Positions 35,975-45,010 of a stretch of DNA of 64,000 nt are shown here, piece by piece. Numbering within the stretch: the first letter of the stretch is position 1; each line of letters begins with the position of its first letter. Origin of the DNA: Lachnospiraceae bacterium (lineage in GTDB: Bacteria; Bacillota; Clostridia; Lachnospirales; Lachnospiraceae); NCBI GenBank assembly GCA_017396555.1, contig JAFQLS010000052.1, positions 17,782 to 81,781 of the forward strand, read 5' to 3'. The position numbers and the translations under genes are program-made. The notes beneath the pieces are model-generated. The model was not told where the DNA came from. It was given only the letters and a program-made list of their open reading frames with translations, and searched no databases.

Positions 35975-36439
35975 ATGATTCGAAGAGCTAAAGAAAAGGA
36001 CATTTATAAAATTGGAGATTTGTTATCTCAGGTTGATTTAGTGCATCACAATGGCAGACCGGATATTTTTAAAATTGGCAGGAAATACTCTGATGAGGAG
36101 CTAAAAGAGCTTTTGGAGGATGAGAAGCGCCCGATACTTGTAGCCGTAGATGAAAATGACGAGGTAATGGGATATTGCTTCTGCATTTACCAACAGCATT
36201 TTGATAATTCGGTTCTTACGGACATCAAGACTTTATATATTGATGACCTTTGCGTGGATGAGAAACTACGTGGCAAACATATCGGCAGGGAATTATATGA
36301 GGCAGCAGTTAAGCTTGCAAAAGACAATGCTTGCTACAATCTTACACTTAATGTGTGGAGCTGTAATCCATCTGCCATGCGTTTCTATGAGGCATGCGGT
36401 TTGATTCCACAGAAGGTGGGAATGGAATTGATATTGTAA
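35975..36439 (+). CDS. GNAT-family N-acetyltransferase
   Basis: A 154-residue acetyltransferase. The acetyl-CoA-binding motif A is clear (LYIDDLCVDEKLRGKHIGRELYEAA) with a standard C-terminal NLTLNVWSCNPSAMRFYEACGL. It begins 15 nt after tyrA and may be cotranscribed, but nothing links it to aromatic synthesis. Substrate unknown. Confidence 0.88.
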   Translation: MIRRAKEKDIYKIGDLLSQVDLVHHNGRPDIFKIGRKYSDEELKELLEDEKRPILVAVDENDEVMGYCFCIYQQHFDNSVLTDIKTLYIDDLCVDEKLRGKHIGRELYEAAVKLAKDNACYNLTLNVWSCNPSAMRFYEACGLIPQKVGMELIL

Positions 36440-36466
36440 TTTTAATAATTAGATAGAAACATATTG

Positions 36467-36495
36467 GTATAAATCCGTTATTTTTCCACATACTA
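36467..36495 (+). promoter_or_regulatory. Forespore-type (sigma-F/sigma-G) promoter of spoVT
   Basis: GTATA (36467-36471), 17-nt spacer, CATACTA (36489-36495). Both elements fit the forespore consensus (GHATR near -35, CATNHTA near -10); B. subtilis spoVT is sigma-G dependent. It lies about 40 nt before the spoVT start, in front of the left half of the interrupted gene. Confidence 0.7.
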
Positions 36496-36533
36496 ACTTC
36501 ATATCCAATTATAAGGAAAAGGAGTTAAGATAT

Positions 36534-36749
36534 ATGAAAGCAACAGGTATAGTCCGTCGTATAGACGAGCTTGGAAGAATAGTAATACCAAAGGAAATAA
36601 GAAGAACTTTACGTATTAGAGAAAGTGACCCGCTACTGACAATGTTGACAGAGTGTGGAAGGTCTGATGGAGAGGGAGTTTGTGGGAAGGTTAAAAGAAA
36701 TCTGTTCGTTAGTGGGGTGGTTGGACTCTGTGAGAGAGTGGGAAAGTGA
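36534..36749 (+). pseudogene. spoVT: spoVT 5' segment (31 codons) joined to the left-end tail of the inserted island
   Basis: The frame starts MKATGIVRRIDELGRIVIPK and continues to IRESDPL, the canonical SpoVT N-terminus of the AbrB-type swapped-hairpin domain. From the GTGACCC core (36625-36631) it runs into unrelated sequence (LTMLTECGRSDGEG...) and stops after 71 codons. SpoVT is normally about 178 residues, and even the about 50-residue DNA-binding domain is incomplete here, so this product cannot be functional. The missing part lies at 49559-50001. The 40 codons after the junction are in frame to serve as the C-terminus of the recombinase in the excised circle. AAAAGGAG precedes the ATG. 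Confidence 0.92.
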
Positions 36750-36784
36750 ATAAGGAAGCTTTAAGTTAGAAAATGTATGTGTTA

Positions 36785-36818
36785 AGCGCTAGTTGGAGAG
36801 ATCTGACTGGTGCTTTTT
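36785..36818 (+). terminator. Terminator inside the left end of the island
   Basis: AGCGCTAGT (36785-36793) pairs with ACTGGTGCT (36806-36814) using two G-U pairs, followed by TTTTTG. It would end transcripts from the spoVT promoter in the integrated state and recombinase transcripts in the circle. Confidence 0.65.
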
Positions 36819-36950
36819 GTCATATAAAAAAATTCTTGATGATAATATGAGTGGGAAAAAAATTTGATATAATAAAATTATTTAAGGATTATTTAATAAT
36901 TTAAGATTTATACTGTGACCTGTAAGAAAAAAAGGAATGGAGTTGTACAA

Positions 36951-39323
36951 ATGTTTTTAAATATTCTAAAAAAAGACTTAAAACGCAAGAAAACAATGAA
37001 TGTAATTCTGCTTATATTTATTTTGATGTCTGCTATGTTTATGTCAAGCAGTGCAAATAATATCATTGCGGTTACATCAGGTCTTGATTATTTCTTTAAA
37101 AAAGCAGATATGGCAGACTATTATGTTTTAGCTCTTGATGGTGATGGCAAGAAAATGCAGACCTCGCTTGATGGGTTAGATTCAGTAATTGATTATCGAA
37201 GAGAAGAGTCAATCTATATTTCAGGCAAAAATGTCGAAATAAACGGCAAAACTCTTAACGACCTGAACAGAGCAGCTATTGTTATGTCCATTGATAATGC
37301 TAAGCTAAACTACTTTACTCCGGATAACGAGCAAATAGCTACAGTGGAATCAGGCAAAGCATATGTTTCAGGAGTGTTTGCAAGTGAAAATAATCTTGAT
37401 ATCGGTGATAAGTTCACCCTTATAGTTGGCGACACCAAAAAAGAGTTTGAATATTTAGGCAGAGCTAAGGATGCTTTATTAGGTTCAGACTTTATGGGGA
37501 ATCCAAAATTCATTATTAATGACGAAGACTATGAATATCTGAATAGTGATAAAGAAGTAAAGAATCGTCAAGGAAGTACTTATTACATCAACACTACCGA
37601 CACTTCTAAAATCGAGGCAATGTTAGGTGAGCAGAGTGGAATATTGTTCAATGCAAACAATGACACCATTAAAACAACCTACATTATGTCGATGATTGTA
37701 GCAGCTTTGCTTCTTATTGTGAGTATATTTCTAATTGTAATATCTTTTGTAGTTCTTAAATACACAATAGGTTTTACTCTGGCAGAAGAATTTCGTGAAA
37801 TTGGTGTTATGAAAGCTATAGGTATGAAAAATAGCAGTATCAGAGCACTCTACCTTATAAAATATTTTGCAATTACAGTAGTAGGTTCTGCAATAGGTTT
37901 TGCTGTTAGTATGCCGTTTTCAGACATGATGCTCAAGGCTGTAAGTTCCTCGATGTATATTGACAGCGAAAACTCTGTTATGGTTTCCCTTCTTTGCAGT
38001 ATTGTAGTAATCTTTATAACATTATGTTTTTGTTGGAGCAGTACAAGAAGGATAAAAAAACTTTCTCCTATTGATGCCGTAAGGAACGGAACTACAGGCG
38101 AGCGATTCAAAAAGAAAAGTCTTATGCAACTTAGAAAAAGCAAACTTAATTCTACTGTATTTCTTTCAACTAACGATATTTTAAGTGCGCCTAAGAAATA
38201 TTCAATCGTTACATTTATATTTACTATACTTATGCTTCTTGTAATGATTCTTGCCAACACAGCAAATACATTAAACAGCGACAAGCTTTTGTTTTTACTT
38301 GGTTGTACAGAAAGCGATGTTTATCTGACTCTTACTGATGAAGTGATGCAAGCTACCGGTTCAAATGTAGATTCGCAGGCTATACTTAATGAAACTATTA
38401 AAGATGTTGAAAAAACACTTAGTGATAACGATATGACAGGCAAGGTACATGTTGAAACAATGTACAACACAACGGTTTTTACAAACGATACAAAAACAGG
38501 TGTCATGTTCCAGCATTGTCCTGACACAAAGGCAGATGACTACACATACAGCGAAGGAGTAGCTCCTGAAAATGCAAATGAAATTGCAGTATCATATCTT
38601 ATAGCAGAACGTCTTAACGTAGGTATTGGTGATACTGTTACCTTCATTATAGATGGTGAAGAATGCGAATGTATGATAACGGCACTTTTTCAGACTTTTA
38701 ATCAACTTGGTAACGTAGGTAGACTACACGAAGATTTTGATGTATCAAAGCTTGACTTATTAAATGCTTTCTCATTCCAGATTGATTTTGATGATGAAAT
38801 TAGCGAAGCTGAATGTGAAAAACGAATTGAAAAAATCAAGGATATATATGACACCAAACACGTTTACAACTGTGCTGATTTCGTAAAAGATTCAACCGGT
38901 GCAGCTGATATAATAAGTGCAGTTAAAAATATGGTACTTATCATAACACTCATTATTGTAGTTCTAATTGCAGTACTTATGGAGCGTTCATTTATCTCAG
39001 CAGAAAAAACAGAAATTGCTTTGATGAAAGCTATAGGATTCTCAAATAAATCTATTATTTGGCATCATACACTCAGATTTGCTATAGTAGCGGTTATCGC
39101 TTCAATACTTGCCGTAATTCTGTGTATGCCAATAACTAAGCTTGTTATAGACCCTGTAATGGGAGTAATGGGTGCTGTAAGTGGTGTAGGATACGAAATC
39201 ATACCTTTTGAAATCTTCGTTTTTTACCCTGCAATTCTTGTTGCTGTTACAATTATTGCTGCATTTTTTACATCAATTTATACAAATAAAATCAAGTCAA
39301 GTGATGCCTCTAACATAGAGTAA
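36951..39323 (+). CDS. FtsX-like ABC transporter permease
   Basis: A 790-residue permease with an N-terminal helix, an extracytoplasmic domain (about 50-245), a three-helix FtsX block (about 255-385, with EFREIGVMKAIGMKNSSI), a second helix and outer domain, and a final FtsX block (about 670-785, with EKTEIALMKAIGFSNKS). It belongs to the MacB/FtsX-type exporters, often for peptides or lipoproteins. ATG 36951 after GGAG is preferred to 36915. The ATPase follows 20 nt later and a two-component system after it, the usual layout of antimicrobial peptide resistance modules; the substrate is not determinable. Confidence 0.9.
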   Translation: MFLNILKKDLKRKKTMNVILLIFILMSAMFMSSSANNIIAVTSGLDYFFKKADMADYYVLALDGDGKKMQTSLDGLDSVIDYRREESIYISGKNVEINGKTLNDLNRAAIVMSIDNAKLNYFTPDNEQIATVESGKAYVSGVFASENNLDIGDKFTLIVGDTKKEFEYLGRAKDALLGSDFMGNPKFIINDEDYEYLNSDKEVKNRQGSTYYINTTDTSKIEAMLGEQSGILFNANNDTIKTTYIMSMIVAALLLIVSIFLIVISFVVLKYTIGFTLAEEFREIGVMKAIGMKNSSIRALYLIKYFAITVVGSAIGFAVSMPFSDMMLKAVSSSMYIDSENSVMVSLLCSIVVIFITLCFCWSSTRRIKKLSPIDAVRNGTTGERFKKKSLMQLRKSKLNSTVFLSTNDILSAPKKYSIVTFIFTILMLLVMILANTANTLNSDKLLFLLGCTESDVYLTLTDEVMQATGSNVDSQAILNETIKDVEKTLSDNDMTGKVHVETMYNTTVFTNDTKTGVMFQHCPDTKADDYTYSEGVAPENANEIAVSYLIAERLNVGIGDTVTFIIDGEECECMITALFQTFNQLGNVGRLHEDFDVSKLDLLNAFSFQIDFDDEISEAECEKRIEKIKDIYDTKHVYNCADFVKDSTGAADIISAVKNMVLIITLIIVVLIAVLMERSFISAEKTEIALMKAIGFSNKSIIWHHTLRFAIVAVIASILAVILCMPITKLVIDPVMGVMGAVSGVGYEIIPFEIFVFYPAILVAVTIIAAFFTSIYTNKIKSSDASNIE

Positions 39324-39343
39324 TCAAGAATAGGAGAATTATT

Positions 39344-40102
39344 ATGAATACAATACTTAACGTAAAAGACCTTTGCAAAACATATATCACAAACAAAAGA
39401 CAAAACAACGTTTTAAAGAATGTAAATTTCCAGGTAGAAGAAGGCGAAATGGTTGCTATCATGGGACCATCCGGCTCTGGTAAATCTACACTTCTCTATA
39501 CAGTTTCAAGTATGGATAAAATGACCGCAGGGGAAGTAAATTTCTGCGGAAAGAATATTGAAAAGTTAAATGACAATGAACTTGCTAAGCTTCGTCTTGA
39601 GGATATGGGATTTATTTTCCAACAAATGTATATGCTAAAAAATCTTTCGGTTCTTGATAATATCATTCTTCCAGCAGTTAAGTCTGCAAAGACTAAGGAA
39701 AGCAGAGCTGAAATTGCTGAACGCGGCTTAATGCTTATGAAAAAGCTTGGGATTGAAGAAATTGCTGACAATGATATCAATGAAGTATCAGGTGGACAGC
39801 TTCAGCGTGCTTGTATTTGCCGTAGTATGATAAATAATCCAAAGGTTATTTTTGCAGATGAGCCTACAGGTGCATTAAATCGTACATCTTCTGATGAAGT
39901 TATGAATGAACTTACAAAACTTAACAACGAAGGAACAACAATAATGCTTGTTACACATGACGCTAAGGTTGCCGCAAAATGTAAAAGAGTTCTATTTATA
40001 GTTGATGGAAATATTAAAGGTGAGTATAATTTGGATGTAACATCTAATGCTCGAGATAGAGAGCGTGCACTCAATAATTGGCTTATGGAAATGGGATTTT
40101 AG
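39344..40102 (+). CDS. ABC transporter ATP-binding protein (MacB/LolD type)
   Basis: A 252-residue ATPase with Walker A GPSGSGKST, Q-loop (FQQMYMLKNLSVLDNIILPA), signature VSGGQLQRACICRSM, Walker B VIFADEPTGALN and H-loop VTHD. It energises the adjacent FtsX-like permease, 20 nt upstream. AGGAG precedes the ATG. Confidence 0.95.
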   Translation: MNTILNVKDLCKTYITNKRQNNVLKNVNFQVEEGEMVAIMGPSGSGKSTLLYTVSSMDKMTAGEVNFCGKNIEKLNDNELAKLRLEDMGFIFQQMYMLKNLSVLDNIILPAVKSAKTKESRAEIAERGLMLMKKLGIEEIADNDINEVSGGQLQRACICRSMINNPKVIFADEPTGALNRTSSDEVMNELTKLNNEGTTIMLVTHDAKVAAKCKRVLFIVDGNIKGEYNLDVTSNARDRERALNNWLMEMGF

Positions 40103-40132
40103 TATAAAAATCCCTCGGAAATGGTGACTAAT

Positions 40133-40795
40133 ATGGATATACTTATTGTTGAAGATAATAAAGAACTTTTAACACTTTTAACTGACTTTTTGCGTGCGGA
40201 AGGGTATATAGTCAGCACAGCTGAAAATGGAGAAAAAGCCTTGCACCTATACGAAAAGTATGGGGCAAGGCTTGTGTTACTTGATATAAATTTGCCGGGA
40301 ATGGACGGCTTTGCAGTATGTGAGAAAATCCGTAGTGAAGGTAACACTCCTATTATTATGCTTACAGCTCGTGTTAGTAAAGAGGATAAATTAAATGGTC
40401 TTATTTTGGGAGCTGATGACTATATGGAAAAGCCTTATGATATTGATATTCTACTTGCAAAAATTAAGGGCATTTTCAAACGCAGATTTGCTGAAGACAA
40501 GATAACAGAGGGAAATTTGACTCTGAATCTTGTAACACAATCAGTTACAAAAGCAGGTAAAGCCGTTGAAATGACAGCAAAGGAGTTTGAACTCCTCAAA
40601 ATGCTTATTGAAAACAAGGGGCAAGTCCTTACGAAAGATAGGTTATTTAATCGAATATGGGGAATTGATAGTGAATCTGAACCCCAGACTCTTACAGTTC
40701 ATATCAAATGGTTAAGAGAAAAAATAGAGTCAGATCCTAAGAAGCCTATACACATACTTACAGTGTGGGGTAAGGGTTACCGTTGGGAGGAGTAG
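40133..40795 (+). CDS. OmpR-family response regulator
   Basis: A 220-residue regulator. The receiver domain has the phospho-acceptor in LVLLDINLPGMDG and the lysine in MEKPYD; the C-terminal winged helix shows MTAKEFELLKMLIENKGQVL...HIKWLREKI. Start 40133 follows GGTGA; an ATG at 40121 is also possible. It forms a pair with the histidine kinase at 40797 and presumably controls the ABC exporter just upstream. Confidence 0.94.
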   Translation: MDILIVEDNKELLTLLTDFLRAEGYIVSTAENGEKALHLYEKYGARLVLLDINLPGMDGFAVCEKIRSEGNTPIIMLTARVSKEDKLNGLILGADDYMEKPYDIDILLAKIKGIFKRRFAEDKITEGNLTLNLVTQSVTKAGKAVEMTAKEFELLKMLIENKGQVLTKDRLFNRIWGIDSESEPQTLTVHIKWLREKIESDPKKPIHILTVWGKGYRWEE

Positions 40796-40796
40796 G

Positions 40797-42014
40797 ATGA
40801 AAAGTTTTAATAAAATTATAGCTCTGGCGGTTGTTTTTATTATTCTTATGTTTGTAATTGTTAATGTTATTCCAGAGTTTTCAAAAGAATATTCAAGGGT
40901 TCTTAAGGTTGAAATTAATCGCACTGTTCGTGAAATCGATGAGACGGGCAAGATTCCTGATATAGATAAATATAAGACGATTGTAGGCATATCTAAGCAA
41001 TTAGATAGTGATGATTTTTGGATATCAGAAAACGAATATGTAATTCGAGAGATTGATGGAGAGCTTTATCGAATTGATTATATCGAAGATACGGACAGCT
41101 CAAAAGAGATGCTTTATATAAATATTGCTTTGGGAATAGTTTCCCTGTTTATGATTGTTGGCCTTTTTTATATTCGTCAGAATATTTTAAAGCCTTTCTC
41201 AGAAATCACAAATCTGCCTTATGAATTGTCAAAAGGTAATTTAACAATTCCACTTAAGGAAAGTAAAAATCGATTTTTTGGGAAATTTTTGTGGGGTCTT
41301 GATATGCTAAGAGAGAAACTGGAAGAAACGCGTCAGTCTGAGCTTGAACTGAAAAAAGAGAAAAAGACTATGATTCTTTCGCTTTCACATGATATTAAAA
41401 CACCACTTTCAGCTATAAAGCTATATGCAAAAGCTCTCTCAAATGGAATATATAAAGAGCCGCAAAAACAGTATGAGGTGTATGAAAGTATAAATGCAAA
41501 AGCAGATGAAATTGAAAAACTTGTATCTGAAATTATGAGGAATGAAACAGAAGAAATTATTGCTTTTGATGTTAAAGAAGGTGAATTTTATTTATCAGAG
41601 GTTATAGATAGTATAAAGGCATATTATGGTGATAAACTTGAAAATACTTGTTTTAATATAGACAACTATAATGATTGTATGCTTAATGGTGATGCAGACA
41701 GATTGACGGAAGTATTACAGAATATTATAGAAAATGCTATTAAATACGGCGATGGTAGAAACATAAGTCTTAGTTTTTTCGACGAAGAAGATTGTCGTAT
41801 TATTACTGTGAGAAATAGTGGCTGTACTTTACAACAAAATGAGCTTACTTACATCTTTGACAGCTTTTACAGAGGTTCGAATGTAGGTTCAAAAGCAGGA
41901 AATGGACTTGGACTTTATATCTGTCGTCAGTTAACCAAAGCTATGGGTGGAGATGTATTTGCAGAGATAGAGAACGATGATATGTGTGTGTCGGTGGTAT
42001 GCAGAAAGAAGTAA
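40797..42014 (+). CDS. Sensor histidine kinase
   Basis: A 405-residue kinase. Two membrane helices (about 7-25 and 103-123) flank a short outer loop of about 75 residues. A HAMP-like linker, the H-box LSHDIKTPLSAIKLYAKAL, an N-box (ENAIKYGDG) and G-box (GNGLGLYICRQL) follow. Its ATG lies 1 nt after the response regulator stop. A short sensing loop next to an ABC exporter is typical of systems that sense through the transporter. Confidence 0.94.
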   Translation: MKSFNKIIALAVVFIILMFVIVNVIPEFSKEYSRVLKVEINRTVREIDETGKIPDIDKYKTIVGISKQLDSDDFWISENEYVIREIDGELYRIDYIEDTDSSKEMLYINIALGIVSLFMIVGLFYIRQNILKPFSEITNLPYELSKGNLTIPLKESKNRFFGKFLWGLDMLREKLEETRQSELELKKEKKTMILSLSHDIKTPLSAIKLYAKALSNGIYKEPQKQYEVYESINAKADEIEKLVSEIMRNETEEIIAFDVKEGEFYLSEVIDSIKAYYGDKLENTCFNIDNYNDCMLNGDADRLTEVLQNIIENAIKYGDGRNISLSFFDEEDCRIITVRNSGCTLQQNELTYIFDSFYRGSNVGSKAGNGLGLYICRQLTKAMGGDVFAEIENDDMCVSVVCRKK

Positions 42015-42050
42015 GATTTTTATTGATAAAAAAATACGAGGAGGTAAAAT

Positions 42051-43337
42051 GTGGATTACATATTTTCATACTTAGAATTTTTAGTGCAATATATTGCGAT
42101 GTTTTTAATACAGCGTTATGTCTTTTTGGAAAGAGGTTTAGATAAGACAAAGCAAAAGATTTATTACGTTGTTACAATAACAATAGGAATAATTATTTGT
42201 GCATTCTTATCTGTAGAGATGGCATCTGTATTTGCAATGCTCGTGTGTGGTTTGAATATTATGCTTGCTAGAGAAAAGCATAAACTGTCGGGTTTTTTCT
42301 TGGTAATTCCGATTGTTGGAATGATGGATGGATTAGTAATTCCGATTATGGTATTGCCAGATAGTTTGATTTCATTTGATAAAAAGGGTTTGATTCTTTA
42401 CCAAGTAGGTGTATACGTAATTGTTATTGTTTTACTGCTACTTTTCTACAAACACGGAAAAGAATGGAGAAAGCGTTTTGAGTTAGAAATGAGACACCGT
42501 TATGTACAGAAGTGGGAGCAGGTGCTTTTGTGGATAGTAGGTTGTATGATGATGTTGTTTTCTGTGTTTATGACAAGAGATGTTGAATCTATTTCGCATG
42601 TATTTGGAGTGGGGGTGGCAAAGGATATTGCCTCTTCTATGATAGCGGAAGGTCTTATGTCTTTTGTACTGACAATAACAACAATTATCCTTATTATGCA
42701 GGGAAATAAGCGTTCTTATTATAATGGTATTGCTGAGAGTCGACGAGAAAGTGGTGAGCGACTTACCATACAGATGGTAAAGGCATTGGCAAATACTATT
42801 GATGCTAAGGATTCGTATACCAATGGACATTCGACAAGAGTGGCAGAGTATTCTGTTATGATTGCAAAGCGTATGGGATATATAGGAGAGAAACTGGAAC
42901 ATTTATATTATGCAGCTGTTTTGCATGATATTGGTAAAATTGGTGTACCAAGAGAAATAATTAATAAACCTTCACGATTGACGGATGAAGAATATGCCAT
43001 GATAAAATCTCATCCAGTTACAGGAAGTAATATTTTGAAAGAGGTGACAGAGATACCAGACATTTCTATTGGTGCAAAATATCATCATGAACGTTATGAT
43101 GGAAAAGGATATCCGGATGGATTAAGTGGCACAGATATTCCGGAGATAGCGAGAATAATTGGTGTGGCAGATGCTTATGATGCAATGACCTCCAAAAGAA
43201 GTTATCGTGATACATTAGAGCAGGAAGTCGTAAGAAAAGAAATTATTAATGGAAAAGGAACACAGTTTGATCCTGAGATTGCAGAGGTTATGTTGGAATT
43301 AATAGATGAGGATATGGAGTATCGGATGCATGAATAA
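42051..43337 (+). CDS. Membrane HD-GYP domain protein, probable c-di-GMP phosphodiesterase
   Basis: A 428-residue protein. About 200 residues of membrane helices are followed by an HD-GYP domain: NGHSTRVAEYS, LHDIGKIGVP, the HHERYDGKGYPDGL block and ADAYDAMTSKRSYR. HD-GYP proteins hydrolyse c-di-GMP to pGpG or GMP. The start is GTG at 42051 after GAGGAGG. It follows the histidine kinase by 36 nt. The chromosome outside the island carries a c-di-GMP riboswitch at 16171, so island gain or loss could alter a signal that the host reads. Confidence 0.9.
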   Translation: MDYIFSYLEFLVQYIAMFLIQRYVFLERGLDKTKQKIYYVVTITIGIIICAFLSVEMASVFAMLVCGLNIMLAREKHKLSGFFLVIPIVGMMDGLVIPIMVLPDSLISFDKKGLILYQVGVYVIVIVLLLLFYKHGKEWRKRFELEMRHRYVQKWEQVLLWIVGCMMMLFSVFMTRDVESISHVFGVGVAKDIASSMIAEGLMSFVLTITTIILIMQGNKRSYYNGIAESRRESGERLTIQMVKALANTIDAKDSYTNGHSTRVAEYSVMIAKRMGYIGEKLEHLYYAAVLHDIGKIGVPREIINKPSRLTDEEYAMIKSHPVTGSNILKEVTEIPDISIGAKYHHERYDGKGYPDGLSGTDIPEIARIIGVADAYDAMTSKRSYRDTLEQEVVRKEIINGKGTQFDPEIAEVMLELIDEDMEYRMHE

Positions 43338-43414
43338 AGGGTAAATTCGAATATATGAACTTTGAATGACTAAATGGTTAGAAAAATACTATTATTTATG
43401 CTCAAAGTTGTGTG

Positions 43415-43461
43415 ATTTATCTACCCATAGAAGTGCTAAAGAAGTGCGTGGGTAGATAAAT
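43415..43461 (+). terminator. Perfect 13-bp inverted repeat after the HD-GYP gene
   Basis: ATTTATCTACCCA (43415-43427) and TGGGTAGATAAAT (43449-43461) are exact inverted repeats with a 21-nt loop. There is no clear T run, so it is a terminator or a stable RNA end. Another TGGGTAGAA follows near 43511. The rest of the gap 43338-43580 is AT-rich without a recognisable gene. Confidence 0.45.
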
Positions 43462-43580
43462 ATGGTGAAAAGAATGTATTTTTCTTCTCATTAAGTATAA
43501 ATAATGCAATATGGGTAGAATTTTTTATTTGTCTTGTTAAAGAAATAAACTTGAATTTGTAGTTGTGAAAGGAGATATGT

Positions 43581-43895
43581 ATGTTAGCAATAGACCAGTC
43601 TGGTAATAAATTATTAGAGTTTATAAAAATAACTGAAGAGGATGCGGTTTTGCAATTTTCGCCGATAACGGTTTGCCTACTTGTTGTAAAGATAGGCAAA
43701 GATTATCTTATGGGATTCAATCATTGGCGAAAAGTCTGGGAAATATTTGGGGTATCATTAGTCGAAGAATATTTGGAGCAAATTGAGAAATTGCGAATAG
43801 ATAGAGAAGAAATCGAAAAAATTGCTTTGTTAGGAGAGATTTCTTCTAATGAAGAAATAAGAGAACTTGACAGAAAACTAACTGAGTTTTATTAA
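43581..43895 (+). pseudogene. Nudix hydrolase remnant with internal deletion
   Basis: A 104-codon frame. ITVCLLVVKIGKDYLMGFNHWRKVWEIFG matches the entry of Nudix hydrolases up to the W-E-x-F/P-G that should be followed by GGxxExGE. Instead the sequence jumps to VSLVEEYLEQIEKLR, so the catalytic Nudix box is missing. A good ribosome binding site (AAAGGAG) is kept. Probably a decayed gene; the shortened product could still be made. Confidence 0.6.
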
Positions 43896-44078
43896 GGCTA
43901 TTTTGGGATGTTGTTGAGTTGGGAGGCACACAAAACTTTCAGTTAACAGTTGTGATTAACTGAGGTACGGATTTTGGATTTTTACACAGAACATGTTTGC
44001 TTATAAATAAGAATGAGCTTGCAATCAAGCTTTGATATATTTATTATAAAAATAGCGATGTGAAAGGAGAGAACTTAT

Positions 44079-44144
44079 ATGTGCAACAGATATGTTATTG
44101 CTCAGTAGTCTGAGCTTAAAATAAAATGAATAGTTAAGCTCGGA
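44079..44144 (+). promoter_or_regulatory. Nine-codon leader frame with alternative hairpins before the HTH-GNAT gene
   Basis: AAAGGAG is followed by ATG and the frame MCNRYVIAQ-stop (44079-44108). Overlapping this end are two mutually exclusive stems: CTCAG/CTGAG (44101-44105 with 44110-44114) and GAGCTTAA/TTAAGCTC (44112-44119 with 44134-44141). The layout recalls translational attenuators of resistance genes. The wider gap 43896-44175 has no other gene. Confidence 0.4.
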
Positions 44145-44175
44145 TGAATCCCCACAAAATAATAGGAGGATTAAA

Positions 44176-44901
44176 ATGAGCTATATAAGTGCAGAAAATG
44201 TTCTGCCAAAAGAACTTATAGAAATGATTCAGCAGTATGTAAGTGGTAAAAGTATATATATTCCATGTAAAGAGAAAAAAGACTGGGGCAGTCTGACTAA
44301 ATCAAAGGAGTATTACAATAAGCGAAATTATGAAATATGTGAAAAACATAAATCTGGAGCTTCGATAAAAGTACTTGCTACTATATATTCCTTGTCAGAA
44401 AAGAGCATACAAAGAATCATTAGAACGACTAACAGGAGGGTATTAGCTATGAAGGAATATAGATATATTACACTTCGTGAAGAGCCAATGATGAAAGAGA
44501 TAGCTGCCCTATGGTTTAACAGTAAATGGGGTGTTCCGCAAGAGGCATATCTTGAATGTATGAATGCATATTTGAATAAAGAAACAGAATATGGTTGGTA
44601 TCTATGTCTTGATGGTGAGAAAATTGTTGCCGGAATGGGAGTGATAGAAAATGATTTCCACGACAGAAAAGAACTTTCACCAAATGTTTGTGCTGTCTAC
44701 ACAGAAGAAGAGTATCGCGGTAAAGGAATAGCTGGTAATCTGTTAAATATGGTGGTTGCAGATATGAAGGACAAGGGAATAAGTCCGATATATTTGGTAA
44801 CAGACCATACAGGCTTCTATGAAAGATATGGTTGGGAATTCTTATGTATGGTTCAGGGAGATGATGAACCAGAGATGACAAGAATGTACATACATAGATA
44901 A
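44176..44901 (+). CDS. HTH domain fused to GNAT acetyltransferase
   Basis: A 241-residue protein of two joined parts. Residues 1-90 (MSYISAENVLPKELIEMIQQ...SLSEKSIQRIIR) form the small helix-turn-helix protein common in Clostridia, usually a stand-alone protein of about 90 residues. From residue 92 (MKEYRYITLREEPM) begins a complete GNAT enzyme (AVYTEEEYRGKGIAGNLLN; HTGFYERYGWEFL). The junction at 44434-44451 contains AGGAGGG followed at good spacing by ATG, i.e. the acetyltransferase keeps its own ribosome binding site inside the fused frame. Either a stop codon was lost or both full-length and short forms are made. Confidence 0.8.
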   Translation: MSYISAENVLPKELIEMIQQYVSGKSIYIPCKEKKDWGSLTKSKEYYNKRNYEICEKHKSGASIKVLATIYSLSEKSIQRIIRTTNRRVLAMKEYRYITLREEPMMKEIAALWFNSKWGVPQEAYLECMNAYLNKETEYGWYLCLDGEKIVAGMGVIENDFHDRKELSPNVCAVYTEEEYRGKGIAGNLLNMVVADMKDKGISPIYLVTDHTGFYERYGWEFLCMVQGDDEPEMTRMYIHR

Positions 44902-45010
44902 AGCTATGATGCTACAATATATTTACAATTATTAAAATACTATTTCAGGGAACTTTTGGATACAATGTTATGCATATGTTCCCTGAAAATATTTCTACAG
45001 GAAAAAAATC

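Noticed and set aside
36534-36749. Small AbrB/MazE-like antitoxin
   Set aside because: The first 31 codons are specifically SpoVT, the rest does not continue the AbrB fold, and the missing part of SpoVT is found at the other end of the island next to mazG.
43581-43895. Functional Nudix hydrolase
   Set aside because: The GGxxExGE...REUxEE catalytic box is missing.
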